Part shown: positions 32,788 through 40,613 of the stretch, one piece after another
Layout: the number at the start of each line of letters is the position of its first letter
Position numbering within the stretch: the first letter of the stretch is position 1
NCBI RefSeq assembly: GCF_944387675.1
Contig: NZ_CALXFV010000003.1
Span: forward strand, 1-46,625
Direction: 5' to 3'
DNA length: 46,625 nt
Source of the DNA: an uncultured Flavonifractor sp.
GTDB taxonomy: Bacteria > Bacillota > Clostridia > Oscillospirales > Oscillospiraceae
The notes under the pieces: generated by a model
Database searches by the model: none
What the model saw: only the letters and a program-made list of their open reading frames with translations
Told to the model about the DNA's origin: nothing
Program-made: the position numbers and the translations under genes

Positions 32788-33668
32788 TACGCCTCACCCC
32801 CCAGCACCAAATCCAGCAGTTGCTCCGTCTCGAAAAAGCGCAGGGTTTCGCTGGCGCTGTCCAGCAGCACGATGTAGCAGCTCTCCTCCCCCCGCCGGGC
32901 GTAAGTCACCAGATTGTTTCCCCCAATGGGGCTGGTACCCGTTTTCAGCCCCAGCACCCGGGGATCGGTTCCCGCCAGACGGTTCAGATTGCGGAAGCGC
33001 AGCCCGTCCAGCTCCAGAGCGGCCTGGGAGGAGTAGTCCAGGTAGAGAGGATGATCCTCCACCAGACGCCGGGCCAGTACCCCCAGATCCCGGGCGGTCA
33101 TGTAGTGCTCCGCCGCGTCCAGGCCCGTGGCGTTGACAAAATGGGAGCCGGTGAGGCCCAGCTCTGCCGCCGCCTGGTTCATCCGCTCCACAAAGGCCGC
33201 CTCGCTCCCCGCCGACAGTGTGGCCAGGGTGAGTACGCAGTCACAGCCGCTGTTGAGAATGGACCCGGCCAGCAGCTGCTCCACCGTCACCTCCTGGCCG
33301 GGATACAGCCCGTATTTGGAACCGGTGGTGTTGGCTGCCTCCAGCGGTACCCGCACCCGTTCCTCCAGAGCCAGCTTCCCGTTCTCCACGTCCTCCAGAA
33401 TCAGATAGAGGGAGAGCAGCTTGGTCAGACTGGAGGGGGAGCGGGGCAGGTCCGCCTCCCGCTGGGCCAGCACGCCGCCCGCCCCGTCCAGCACCAGCAC
33501 GCTGGTGGCGGTAAGCTCCTCCGGCAGGGCCACCGTCCGCCGCCAGGGCCGCCAGAGAGCCAGCGCCGCCGCCAACGCCAGACACACCGCCGCCAGGACC
33601 CAGCGCCTGCCCCGGCGGCGAACCTGCCGCCGGTCCGCTCCGCGCTTGTCCCGCTTTCCGCGTCCCAT
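32787..33668 (-). CDS. S11 D-alanyl-D-alanine carboxypeptidase relative with altered SxN motif
   Basis: A 293-residue membrane-anchored protein: a very basic N-terminus (RRQVRRRGRRW), one anchor (residues ~23-39) and an S11 transpeptidase-fold domain. The catalytic S80-x-x-K83 (SSLTK) and K242-T-G244 are present. The second motif reads S140-G-C142 where the family has SGN, and it is followed by DC. The PBP5-type C-terminal domain is missing, so the protein is ~80 residues shorter than DacF. It may be active with different efficiency or may bind without catalysis. First gene of the operon with the O-antigen-ligase-like and WG-repeat genes. Start at 33668 follows GGGGAGGGAACGGCC. Confidence 0.85.
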   Translation of the reverse strand: MGRGKRDKRGADRRQVRRRGRRWVLAAVCLALAAALALWRPWRRTVALPEELTATSVLVLDGAGGVLAQREADLPRSPSSLTKLLSLYLILEDVENGKLALEERVRVPLEAANTTGSKYGLYPGQEVTVEQLLAGSILNSGCDCVLTLATLSAGSEAAFVERMNQAAAELGLTGSHFVNATGLDAAEHYMTARDLGVLARRLVEDHPLYLDYSSQAALELDGLRFRNLNRLAGTDPRVLGLKTGTSPIGGNNLVTYARRGEESCYIVLLDSASETLRFFETEQLLDLVLGGEA

Positions 33669-33706
33669 GGCCGTTCCCTCCCCCGAATTTTTCCCGTTAC
33701 CATGCT

Positions 33707-33735
33707 ATCTTACCAGAATTTTAAAGAGAATGCAA
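33707..33735 (-). promoter_or_regulatory. Promoter of the carboxypeptidase/ligase/WG operon
   Basis: Minus-strand TTGCAT (33735-33730) and TAAGAT (33712-33707) are 17 bp apart, 39 bp upstream of the start codon. Confidence 0.65.
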
Positions 33736-33801
33736 CGGAGGGATATCCCTGCCCAGTATCGCGCGCCTGCGCGGCAAAGGCGGAGAAAAAGGAGTAAACC
33801 C

Positions 33802-33830
33802 TTGCGTTCAGCGGCGGATGGTGCTATCAT
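33802..33830 (+). promoter_or_regulatory. Promoter of the zinc-ribbon gene
   Basis: TTGCGT (33802-33807) and TATCAT (33825-33830) are 17 bp apart, 36 bp before the start codon. Confidence 0.65.
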
Positions 33831-33866
33831 GTTTTTCGGCAATTTGAGAGAAAGGCGGCGGGAGCT

Positions 33867-34058
33867 ATGACCTGGGGAACCTATTATTTTTTCTATGAAT
33901 GTCCAAACTGCGGAAAGAAATACCGCTATGAGCTGGAGGGCGCCTCGGAGGAGAGCTTTGGCCTGTGTCCCGACTGCAAGGTGATGGGGACCTTTGTGGG
34001 GGAGACCAAGGACAACAAGCAGGGCGAAGACCGGTTTGTGGATTACGAGTTCGTATAA
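33867..34058 (+). CDS. Small zinc-ribbon protein
   Basis: A 63-residue protein with a four-cysteine zinc ribbon: C12-x-x-C15 (YECPNCGKKY) and C34-x-x-C37 (GLCPDCKVMG). The rest is acidic and Tyr/Phe-rich. Such one-domain ribbons are common in clostridia and resemble rubredoxin-like or RNA polymerase-type ribbons; partner unknown. It is monocistronic, with a promoter, a good Shine-Dalgarno (GGCGGGAGCT) and a strong terminator. Confidence 0.82.
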   Translation: MTWGTYYFFYECPNCGKKYRYELEGASEESFGLCPDCKVMGTFVGETKDNKQGEDRFVDYEFV

Positions 34059-34064
34059 GGCGGC

Positions 34065-34110
34065 AAAAAAGCCTGCCGGAGAGGGAAAGCACCTCTCCGG
34101 CAGGCTTTTT
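34065..34110. terminator. Strong bidirectional terminator
   Basis: A 14-bp perfect stem (34071-34084 with 34092-34105) is preceded by AAAAAA and followed by TTTTT. It serves the zinc-ribbon gene and the convergent protease gene. Confidence 0.93.
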
Positions 34111-34117
34111 CAGCGGA

Positions 34118-36037
34118 TCAGGCGGGCAGGATGCCCACATAGTTGAGCAGGGAGCAGGTAAGGGCGGCGGCCTCCTCCCGGGTGGTGGCGGCGGTGGGGG
34201 CAATCTCCTCCGCCGGCGCCCACAGCAGGTTGATGATGTTGCCCAGCAGCCCCTGCTGACTGAGGGCCAGCAGCCACACCGACTCCCTGGCCCAGCCGGC
34301 GTAGCCGGACAGGGCGGGGTCGGACAGGGCGTCCTGAGGCATCTCATCCGCAGTCAGATCCAAAAAAAGGTTGAGCATCCGGGCCAGGCGGCCCATGATG
34401 GTGATAAACTGCTGGTGGTCCACCGGGGCGTCGGGGTTGAACCGGCCGCCGCCCACTCCCTCCACCAGCCCCAGGCTGGCCAGGGTATTGACGGCACCGG
34501 CGTACCAGCTGTCCGCCGCCACGTCGGAAAAGCGGCTGGTGCCGCTGTAGGAGTTGTAGGCCAGGACCTGGGCCAGCAGGGCGCACAGCTGCGCCCGGGT
34601 CAGCTCCTCCTCCGGCCGGAAGGCCCCCGTCCCGTCCCCCTCCACCATGCCGTAGACTGCCAGCTGCCGGATCTGTTGGCGATAGGGGGAGGCGTCGATG
34701 TCGGAAAAGGTTCTGGCCTGGTACTCCGACAGGCCGTACTGCTCCGCGACGTCCCCGGCGGTGGTGTCCGCCCAGCCGTCGGCTCCGCCGGTCCCCTCCA
34801 GAATGCGGGCGGTGTCGGGCAGCGCCTCCAGCAGCGCCACAAAGACGGGCCGGTAGGCTTCGCTCAGGGCGGTGTCCAGGTCCACATACCACCGCCAGCC
34901 GAAGTCAATGCGCAGGGTACCCTGGGTGGATTCCGCCGGGCTGGTTCCGCTGAGCAGCACCGCCACATCGGAGGCGATGGCGGGATCTACCAACAGGTGG
35001 GGCAGTATGCCGATGACGTTGGCGGTGGTGCCGCTGGCGGCATAGAGCCGGTAGGTGGTAACTTTCAGCGCGTCCCCGTCGGGGAAGTAATCGGGATAGC
35101 TTTCCTGATCAAATACCTGTTGAGCCACGCCCTTGCCGAAGGTGCGCCCGCCTACCAGGATGCCGGCGTTGTTGTCCCGGATGGCGGCGGCAAACAGCTC
35201 GGAGGCGCTGGCGGTCTCCCCGTTGGTGAGGACGATGGCAGGATAGATAGTCTGACTCTCCAGCTGGCTGCCGTAGGAGGTCACCTCCCCGGCGCCGTCC
35301 AGAAAATAGGTCATCAGGGCGGGGCCGGTAAAGCAGGCGGCGGCGGACATGGCGGCGTTGATGCTTCCGCCGCCGTTGTCCTGCAGATCCACAATGTAGT
35401 GGTCCGCCTGGCCGTCATAGGTCTCCAGTCCGTCCAGAAAGTGTTCCAGGGTGCTGTCGCCAAAGGTGTCGCAGTCAATATAGCCGATATGGCCGTCCCA
35501 CAGTTCGGTGTAGGTGGCGGGGATGGTGATGGCCCGGCGGGTGAGGGTGACGGTATGCTCCGCCCCCTCCCGCAGGTAGGTTACCTTCACCTGGGTTCCC
35601 TCCTCCCCCTGGAGCCAGGAAGAGGCCGAAAGGACATTGTCGCCGGTGGTGGACTTGCCGTCAATCTCCACAATCAAATCCCCGGGCAGCAGCCCGCTCT
35701 CGGCGGCGGGTGTGTCCGAAAACACCCGAAGGATCAGCAGCCCGTCCTGCGTGGTCAGGGCGGAGACACCGGTACCCACTATGGGGATATCCTCCATGGA
35801 ACTCAGAAACTGACCATATTCCTCGGCGGTGAAATATTGGGTGTAGGGGTCCCCCAGCGCCTCCACCATCTGCTGGACGGTGGGCTGCTCCAGTACGGAC
35901 TGGGGGACGTCGTCAATATAGTAATCCTCCAACAGCGCCACGGCCTGGTCTGTGGTGAGCGCCCGGGCGGCGGGAGTGAGCGCCAGGGTCAGCGCGAGCA
36001 GTAGAGCGGGCAGGCGGGCAGGACGCTTCCAAGTCAT
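34118..36037 (-). CDS. S41 C-terminal-processing protease fused to SLH domains
   Basis: A 639-residue exported protease. It has a signal peptide (ALLLALTLALTPAARA), a helical N-domain, a PDZ domain (~85-165, SGLLPGDLIVEIDGKSTTGD) and an S41 catalytic core. The Ser/Lys dyad is S277 in ETASASELF and K302 in FGKGVAQQV, with the normal 25-residue spacing. Residues ~430-639 hold two clear SLH modules (YRQQIRQLAVYGMVEGDGTG; SWYAGAVNTLASLGLVEGVG) and a weaker third. CtpA/CtpB-type proteases cleave exported or sporulation proteins; here the SLH part should fix the enzyme to the cell-wall surface. Start at 36037 follows AAGAGGAGGACATTTT, and the longer upstream frame crosses its promoter. Confidence 0.93.
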   Translation of the reverse strand: MTWKRPARLPALLLALTLALTPAARALTTDQAVALLEDYYIDDVPQSVLEQPTVQQMVEALGDPYTQYFTAEEYGQFLSSMEDIPIVGTGVSALTTQDGLLILRVFSDTPAAESGLLPGDLIVEIDGKSTTGDNVLSASSWLQGEEGTQVKVTYLREGAEHTVTLTRRAITIPATYTELWDGHIGYIDCDTFGDSTLEHFLDGLETYDGQADHYIVDLQDNGGGSINAAMSAAACFTGPALMTYFLDGAGEVTSYGSQLESQTIYPAIVLTNGETASASELFAAAIRDNNAGILVGGRTFGKGVAQQVFDQESYPDYFPDGDALKVTTYRLYAASGTTANVIGILPHLLVDPAIASDVAVLLSGTSPAESTQGTLRIDFGWRWYVDLDTALSEAYRPVFVALLEALPDTARILEGTGGADGWADTTAGDVAEQYGLSEYQARTFSDIDASPYRQQIRQLAVYGMVEGDGTGAFRPEEELTRAQLCALLAQVLAYNSYSGTSRFSDVAADSWYAGAVNTLASLGLVEGVGGGRFNPDAPVDHQQFITIMGRLARMLNLFLDLTADEMPQDALSDPALSGYAGWARESVWLLALSQQGLLGNIINLLWAPAEEIAPTAATTREEAAALTCSLLNYVGILPA

Positions 36038-36068
36038 AAAATGTCCTCCTCTTGGATTATGTAACCTG

Positions 36069-36097
36069 ATTGTACGCCAAAGTGGGGGCGGGCGCAA
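36069..36097 (-). promoter_or_regulatory. Promoter of the S41-SLH protease gene
   Basis: Minus-strand TTGCGC (36097-36092) and TACAAT (36074-36069) are 17 bp apart. The -35 falls in the loop of the upstream gene's terminator hairpin, so the two elements are nested. Confidence 0.65.
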
Positions 36098-36114
36098 GAC
36101 CCGTCCCCACTTTG
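36078..36114 (-). terminator. Hairpin after the YbjQ gene
   Basis: CAAAGTGGGGACGGG pairs with CCCGCCCCCACTTTG on the minus strand (one mismatch) around a 7-base loop, 21 bp after the YbjQ stop. It has no clear T-run. Confidence 0.65.
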
Positions 36115-36135
36115 TAGCAATTTGTCATTTCTTTT

Positions 36136-36459
36136 TCAGCCGTCGCCCAGGATGCGCACGGCGGTGCCGTAGGCGGTGACCTCAGCGGCCCCCTGCATCA
36201 CGGCGGAGGAGGTGTAGCGCACGTTGAGTACGGCGTCGGCACCCAGGGATCTGGCGTCGCTCTCCAGCCGTTCAGTGGCAATCTGCCGGGCTTCCGCCAG
36301 CATCTCGGTGTAGCCCACGATTTCGCCGCCCACCAGGGTCTTCATCCCGGCCATAAAATCCTTACCGAAGTGCTTGGACTGGACCACGCTGCCCTTGACA
36401 AGGCCCAGAGGCTCGATCTTCTTTCCAGGGATATAATCAATATTCAGCAGCAGCATCAT
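36136..36459 (-). CDS. YbjQ/DUF74-family protein
   Basis: A 107-residue soluble protein of the YbjQ family: IPGKKIEPLGLVKGSVVQSKHFGKDF, then ARQIATERLESDARSLGADAVLNVRY and a C-terminal beta strand with AYGTAVRIL. Family members form pentamers sometimes linked to heavy-metal binding; the biochemical role is unsettled. Two adjacent ATGs follow AAGGAGGAAAT; either is possible, changing the length by one residue. It is transcribed from a consensus promoter overlapped by a 12-bp palindrome. Confidence 0.85.
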   Translation of the reverse strand: MMLLLNIDYIPGKKIEPLGLVKGSVVQSKHFGKDFMAGMKTLVGGEIVGYTEMLAEARQIATERLESDARSLGADAVLNVRYTSSAVMQGAAEVTAYGTAVRILGDG

Positions 36460-36490
36460 ATTTCCTCCTTATTTAGTAGGTGGTATGTTC

Positions 36491-36521
36491 AGGGTATACC
36501 CTATCATAGACGGGTTGTCAA
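36491..36521 (-). promoter_or_regulatory. Promoter and palindromic operator of the YbjQ gene
   Basis: Minus-strand TTGACA (36521-36516) and TATACC (36498-36493) are 17 bp apart. AGGGTATACCCT (36491-36502), a perfect 12-bp palindrome, covers the -10. A second palindrome, GGGGTACCCC, lies at 36534-36543. The nearby XRE-type regulator gene on the plus strand is a possible ligand. Confidence 0.7.
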
Positions 36522-36657
36522 GAGAAAAAGTTGGGGGTACCCCGCAGCCCGCTCCCTGGGGTTGCAAAGAGGAGGGGACTTTGCTAAAATAAAGCCGTAT
36601 GGCGTTAAAATGAACCGGATATGCGACCGAATGGTAGCATTTTGCTTGGGTGATACT

Positions 36658-36873
36658 ATGTATTTTCGCCGTATTTTCGATTTGCGTACAGACAGCGACA
36701 TGACCCAACGCGGGGTGGCGGACTATCTGAATATGAATTTGGAGGTCTACCGCCGTTATGAGAAAGGCATCCGTGAGATCCCGGTGTGGGCGGTGCTGAA
36801 ATTGGCGGAGCTTTACCACACCAGTACCGATTATATCCTGGGCCTGACCGACGACCCCGCGCCCCGTGCGTAA
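36658..36873 (+). CDS. XRE-family helix-turn-helix regulator (small)
   Basis: A 71-residue DNA-binding protein consisting of little more than a Cro/C1 helix-turn-helix: RIFDLRTDSDMTQRGVADYL, then YRRYEKGIREIPVWAVLKLA and YHTSTDYILGLTD. The start is uncertain because neither this ATG nor an upstream in-frame ATG (36610, adding 16 residues) has a strong Shine-Dalgarno. The helix-turn-helix is complete in the shorter form. Its 3' end overlaps comEC by 8 bp. It is divergent from the YbjQ gene and might bind the palindromes between them. Confidence 0.8.
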   Translation: MYFRRIFDLRTDSDMTQRGVADYLNMNLEVYRRYEKGIREIPVWAVLKLAELYHTSTDYILGLTDDPAPRA

Positions 36874-39127
36874 GCTGGCTTGGTTTGCCGGCGCCTATGC
36901 GGCGGCGGTGTTTCTGGGGGTCTATCTGCTGCCGGAGGGGTTTCTTCTTCCGGTGGGGGCTGTTTGCGCGCTGGCCGGGCTGAGCGGCCTGCTTCTGCGG
37001 GAAGACCGCCGTCTGCGGCTGCTCCTGTTGGGTTTCGGCCTGGGTGCGGGCCTGCTGTGGACGGGGATGTATACCGCCCTGTTCCACACCCCCGCCCGGC
37101 TGCTGTCTGGCACGGAGGGTGCCGTCACCGCCCAGGTGACGAACTGGCCGGAGGAGGACTCCCGCTGGGTGGAGGTCAGATTCCGCCGGGAGGAAGGGGG
37201 CTGGCTGAAGGCCCTGCTGTGGCTGGAAGCCGTGCCGGAGGACCTGCGGCCCGGGGACGAGCTGACGGTGACCGCCGCCTTTGAACTGGCCGACGCCATG
37301 TATGGGGAGCGCAGCGGCTACTATTATGCCAAGGGCGTCACCCTCTGGGCCTATGCCAAGGGCGAGGCGGAGGTGACCCGTCCGGACCGGGTACCGGTGC
37401 GGTACTGGCCGGTGTATGTGTCCCGTGCCATCCGCCAGAGCGCCCAGCGGGCCTTTCCGGATTCCGTCGGGCCGCTGGTCTCCGCTCTCCTCACCGGCGA
37501 CACCTCCGGCCTGGAGGGCGGCTTCTACTCCGCCCTGCGCCGGACGGGTACCGCCCACGTGGTGGCGGTGTCCGGCCTCCACGTCTCCTTCCTGGCCGGA
37601 CTGATTACCACCCTGCTGGGGCGGCGGCGCCGGCTGTCCGCCGGGGTGGGCATCGCCCTGATGTTTTTCTTTGCCGCGGTGGCGGGGAATACGCCCTCGG
37701 TGCTCCGGGCGGCCTTTATGCAGTCCATGCTGCTGCTGGCCCCGCTGCTGGATAGGGAGGATGACCGGGCCACCTCCCTGTGTACCATTTTGATGCTGCT
37801 GCTCATTCAGAATCCCTATACCGCTGCCAGCGTCTCCCTCCAGCTCTCCTTCGCCGCGGTGGCGGGGATCTACCTGTTCACCGGCCCCCTGTGCCGCCGG
37901 TGGCAGCGCTGGCTGCCCGCCCGGCCCAAGGGCTTTTGGCCCGGACTGGGCTGCCTGACGTTCCGGTTTGTCTCCGCCAGTCTGGCGGTTACCCTGGGGG
38001 CCATCGCCTTTACCACACCGCTGACGGCCTACTACTTCAACACCGTCGCCCTCATCTCGCCCCTGGCCAATCTGCTCACCCTGTGGGCGGTGTCCGACCT
38101 GTTTTTGGGCGGACTGGTGACGGCGGTGATCGGCCTGGTTCTGCCCGGCCTGGGGACGCTGCTGGCCCTGCCGGTATCCCTGGTGGGGAAATACCTGCTG
38201 TGGATGATACCGGAGCTGGCTGCCCTTCCCTTTGCGGCGGTATCCACCCGGTCGGTGTACATCCGGGCCTGGCTGGTACTGATCTACGCCCTGCTGCTGA
38301 CCGGCCTGTGCCTGCGGCGGGGCGGCCTGCGGCTCCCCTTCAGCCTGGGTGCCGCGGGCCTGTGCTGGGCGCTGCTCCTCCACGCCGGAAGCCATACCGT
38401 GGGCAGGATGACGGTGTCGGTACTGGACGTGGGCCAGGGCCTGTCCACCGCCATCTATGCCCAGGGCGCCTCCGCCCTGGTGGACTGCGGGGGCAGCGGC
38501 GCGGACAGCGCCGGGGACGTGGCGGCGGACTACTTCCAGGACCTGGGCCTGACGGGCATTGATGTGGTGGTGCTTACCCACTTCCACGATGACCATGCCA
38601 ACGGCGTGGTGCGTCTGCTGGAGCGGATGGAGGTGGGCCTGCTGGTGCTCCCCGACGTGGAGCCGGAGGACCCTCTGCGCCGGAGCATTTTGGACGCGAC
38701 GGCGGAGCGGGACGTGGAGACTCTGCTGCTCACCGATTCCGCCCGGCTTACCCTGGGGGAGGGGAGCCTGACAATTTACCCGCCCCTGGGCGCGGGAGAC
38801 GCCAATGAGGAGGGGCTGAGCGTGCTGTGTACCGCCGGCACGTTTGACGCCCTGGTGACCGGAGACATGGACGAAATTATTGAAAGACGCCTGTTGAAGT
38901 ACGGAAACTTGCCCGATATTGAGCTGCTGGTGGTGGGACACCACGGCTCCAAATACGCCGCCTCGGAGGAGCTGCTGCTGGCCACCGGACCGGAGCTGGC
39001 GGTGATCTCCGTGGGCTACAACACCTACGGCCACCCCGCGGAGGAGACCCTGGAGCGGCTGGCCGCCGCAGGGTGCGAGATCTACCGCACCGACTGGTCG
39101 GGGACGGTTACCATCACCGCGCAGTAA
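36866..39127 (+). CDS. comEC: ComEC/Rec2 DNA-uptake channel
   Basis: A 753-residue protein with the three-part ComEC layout: an N-terminal DUF4131/OB-like region (~1-170), the polytopic competence domain (~185-490, containing SGLHVSFLAGLI) and a C-terminal metallo-beta-lactamase domain. The last holds LTHFHDDHANG and VVGHHGSKYAASEE, probably a nuclease that degrades one DNA strand during uptake. It starts at GTG 36866, overlapping the XRE gene. No other late competence gene is in the window. HolA follows by 12 bp, a conserved pairing in many Firmicutes. Confidence 0.94.
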   Translation: MRKLAWFAGAYAAAVFLGVYLLPEGFLLPVGAVCALAGLSGLLLREDRRLRLLLLGFGLGAGLLWTGMYTALFHTPARLLSGTEGAVTAQVTNWPEEDSRWVEVRFRREEGGWLKALLWLEAVPEDLRPGDELTVTAAFELADAMYGERSGYYYAKGVTLWAYAKGEAEVTRPDRVPVRYWPVYVSRAIRQSAQRAFPDSVGPLVSALLTGDTSGLEGGFYSALRRTGTAHVVAVSGLHVSFLAGLITTLLGRRRRLSAGVGIALMFFFAAVAGNTPSVLRAAFMQSMLLLAPLLDREDDRATSLCTILMLLLIQNPYTAASVSLQLSFAAVAGIYLFTGPLCRRWQRWLPARPKGFWPGLGCLTFRFVSASLAVTLGAIAFTTPLTAYYFNTVALISPLANLLTLWAVSDLFLGGLVTAVIGLVLPGLGTLLALPVSLVGKYLLWMIPELAALPFAAVSTRSVYIRAWLVLIYALLLTGLCLRRGGLRLPFSLGAAGLCWALLLHAGSHTVGRMTVSVLDVGQGLSTAIYAQGASALVDCGGSGADSAGDVAADYFQDLGLTGIDVVVLTHFHDDHANGVVRLLERMEVGLLVLPDVEPEDPLRRSILDATAERDVETLLLTDSARLTLGEGSLTIYPPLGAGDANEEGLSVLCTAGTFDALVTGDMDEIIERRLLKYGNLPDIELLVVGHHGSKYAASEELLLATGPELAVISVGYNTYGHPAEETLERLAAAGCEIYRTDWSGTVTITAQ

Positions 39128-39139
39128 AGGAGAATTGCC

Positions 39140-40177
39140 ATGCCACCCAAGAAAAAGCCGGACGACGGGGCCTATCAGCTGCTGAAAAAACAGATCAAGT
39201 CGGGGGAGATCGGCTCCCTTTACGTCTTCCACGGGGAGGAGGCCTACCTCCGGGACTACTACCTGGGCCAGATGAAGCAAAAGCTCCTCCCCGCCGGTAT
39301 GGAGGAGTTTAACCTGCATACCATCAGCGGGAAGGAGTTTGACGTAAAGACCCTGGGCCAGCTGGTGGATTGTCTGCCCATGATGAGCCAGCGCACCCTG
39401 ATTGTGGTCAGCGATTACGATCTGTACAAAGGTGACAAGGACGGTCTGGCTGCGGTGCTGAAGGACCTGCCCGATTACGTGTGCCTGGTGTTCGTCTACG
39501 ACCTGATCGCCTACAAGGCCGACGCCCGCACCAAGCTGGCGGGTCTGCTGAAGGAGAAGGGAAGCGTGGTGGCCTTCAACCGGCAGGAGCAGGGGGATTT
39601 GGTGGACTGGATTGCCCGGCGCTTCAAGGCCCTGGACCACGACATCGGCACCGAGGACGCCCGCTACCTGATCTTCCTGTGCGGGGATCTGATGAATAAC
39701 CTGATCTCCGAGATCGGAAAGATCGGGGCCTATGCCTCCCACCGCCGGGTCACCAGGGCGGACATCGACGCGGTGGCCACCCCCCAGCTGGACGCGGTGG
39801 TGTTCCAGATGACCGACGCCATCTCCGCCGGAGACTTTGACAAGGCGGCGGCGGTGCTGGGGGACCTGCTCCATATGCAGGAGCCGCCTGTCAAGCTCCT
39901 CTCCGTGCTGGGCAGGCAGCTGCGGCAGCTCTACACCGCCCGCCTGGCCCTGGAGGAAAAGAAGGGGAGCAAGTACCTGATGGAGCTGTGGAGCATGCGC
40001 TCGGCCTACCCGGCGGAGCGGCTGATGCAGTCGGCCAGGCGATTCTCCCTGGCCTGGTGCCGCCGGGCGGTGATCCGCTGCGGGGAGACCGACCTTGCCA
40101 TGAAATCCACCGGCGCCGACGGAGAGGAACTGCTCATCGCCCTGCTGATGGAGCTGGCCGTGAAGAAAGGAGCTTGA
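39140..40177 (+). CDS. holA: DNA polymerase III delta subunit
   Basis: The clamp-loader subunit that opens the sliding clamp. The 345-residue product shows the HolA layout: IGSLYVFHGEEAYLRDYY at the start, domain II around VVAFNRQEQGDLVDWIARRF and the C-terminal helical collar (EPPVKLLSVLGRQLRQLYTA). Like other delta subunits it lacks a usable Walker A motif. Start follows AAAGGAGAATTGCC, 12 bp after comEC. Confidence 0.93.
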   Translation: MPPKKKPDDGAYQLLKKQIKSGEIGSLYVFHGEEAYLRDYYLGQMKQKLLPAGMEEFNLHTISGKEFDVKTLGQLVDCLPMMSQRTLIVVSDYDLYKGDKDGLAAVLKDLPDYVCLVFVYDLIAYKADARTKLAGLLKEKGSVVAFNRQEQGDLVDWIARRFKALDHDIGTEDARYLIFLCGDLMNNLISEIGKIGAYASHRRVTRADIDAVATPQLDAVVFQMTDAISAGDFDKAAAVLGDLLHMQEPPVKLLSVLGRQLRQLYTARLALEEKKGSKYLMELWSMRSAYPAERLMQSARRFSLAWCRRAVIRCGETDLAMKSTGADGEELLIALLMELAVKKGA

Positions 40178-40180
40178 ACG

Positions 40181-40612
40181 ATGAAGAAATCCACAATGAT
40201 CAAAACGGCGGCCGCGGCCGCCGTGGGAATGGCGGGCTGGTACCTGACCGGAAACAGCCGGAAAGGACAGGTGGAACGGGTCCGGCGGGAGGTCCACCGG
40301 CTGCTGAATGTCCGCCGGGATGAGCTGGAGGCCGTCCGGACCGCCGCCCAGTCCGGAGAGCTGGCCGCCGACGCCCTGGGTCCCGTCCCCCTGGACGGGG
40401 CGGCGCTGGACGCTGTTCGGGTGGAGAACGGCGCAGCGGTGCTGGTCCTCCGGGGCGGCCGGGCGGCGGCCTGGCTGTCCAGCAAGCCCCTGGAGCACCT
40501 GGCCGGAGTGCGCTGCCAGCCCTGGCGGGGCAGCGCCCGGCCCGGGGTGCTGTATACCGAGCACCTGGGAGACGGCTGGTACGCGGGCTACGCCTGCCTG
40601 GGGTGGAACTGA
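40181..40612 (+). CDS. Unknown small membrane-anchored protein
   Basis: A 143-residue protein of no family I recognise. A short hydrophobic N-terminal segment (IKTAAAAAVGMAGWYL) looks like an anchor or uncleaved signal. A basic helix (RRDELEAVRTAAQ preceded by VERVRREVHRLL) and an Ala/Gly-rich C-terminal half with beta-type pattern follow. It starts 3 bp after holA (AAAGGAGCTTGAACG) and is followed after one base by the Toprim gene, so it belongs to the comEC-holA operon. Confidence 0.72.
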   Translation: MKKSTMIKTAAAAAVGMAGWYLTGNSRKGQVERVRREVHRLLNVRRDELEAVRTAAQSGELAADALGPVPLDGAALDAVRVENGAAVLVLRGGRAAAWLSSKPLEHLAGVRCQPWRGSARPGVLYTEHLGDGWYAGYACLGWN

Positions 40613-40613
40613 G

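Noticed and set aside
33965..36004. 679-codon plus-strand open frame opposite the S41-SLH protease
   Set aside because: It is antisense to a complete protease gene with intact catalytic residues.
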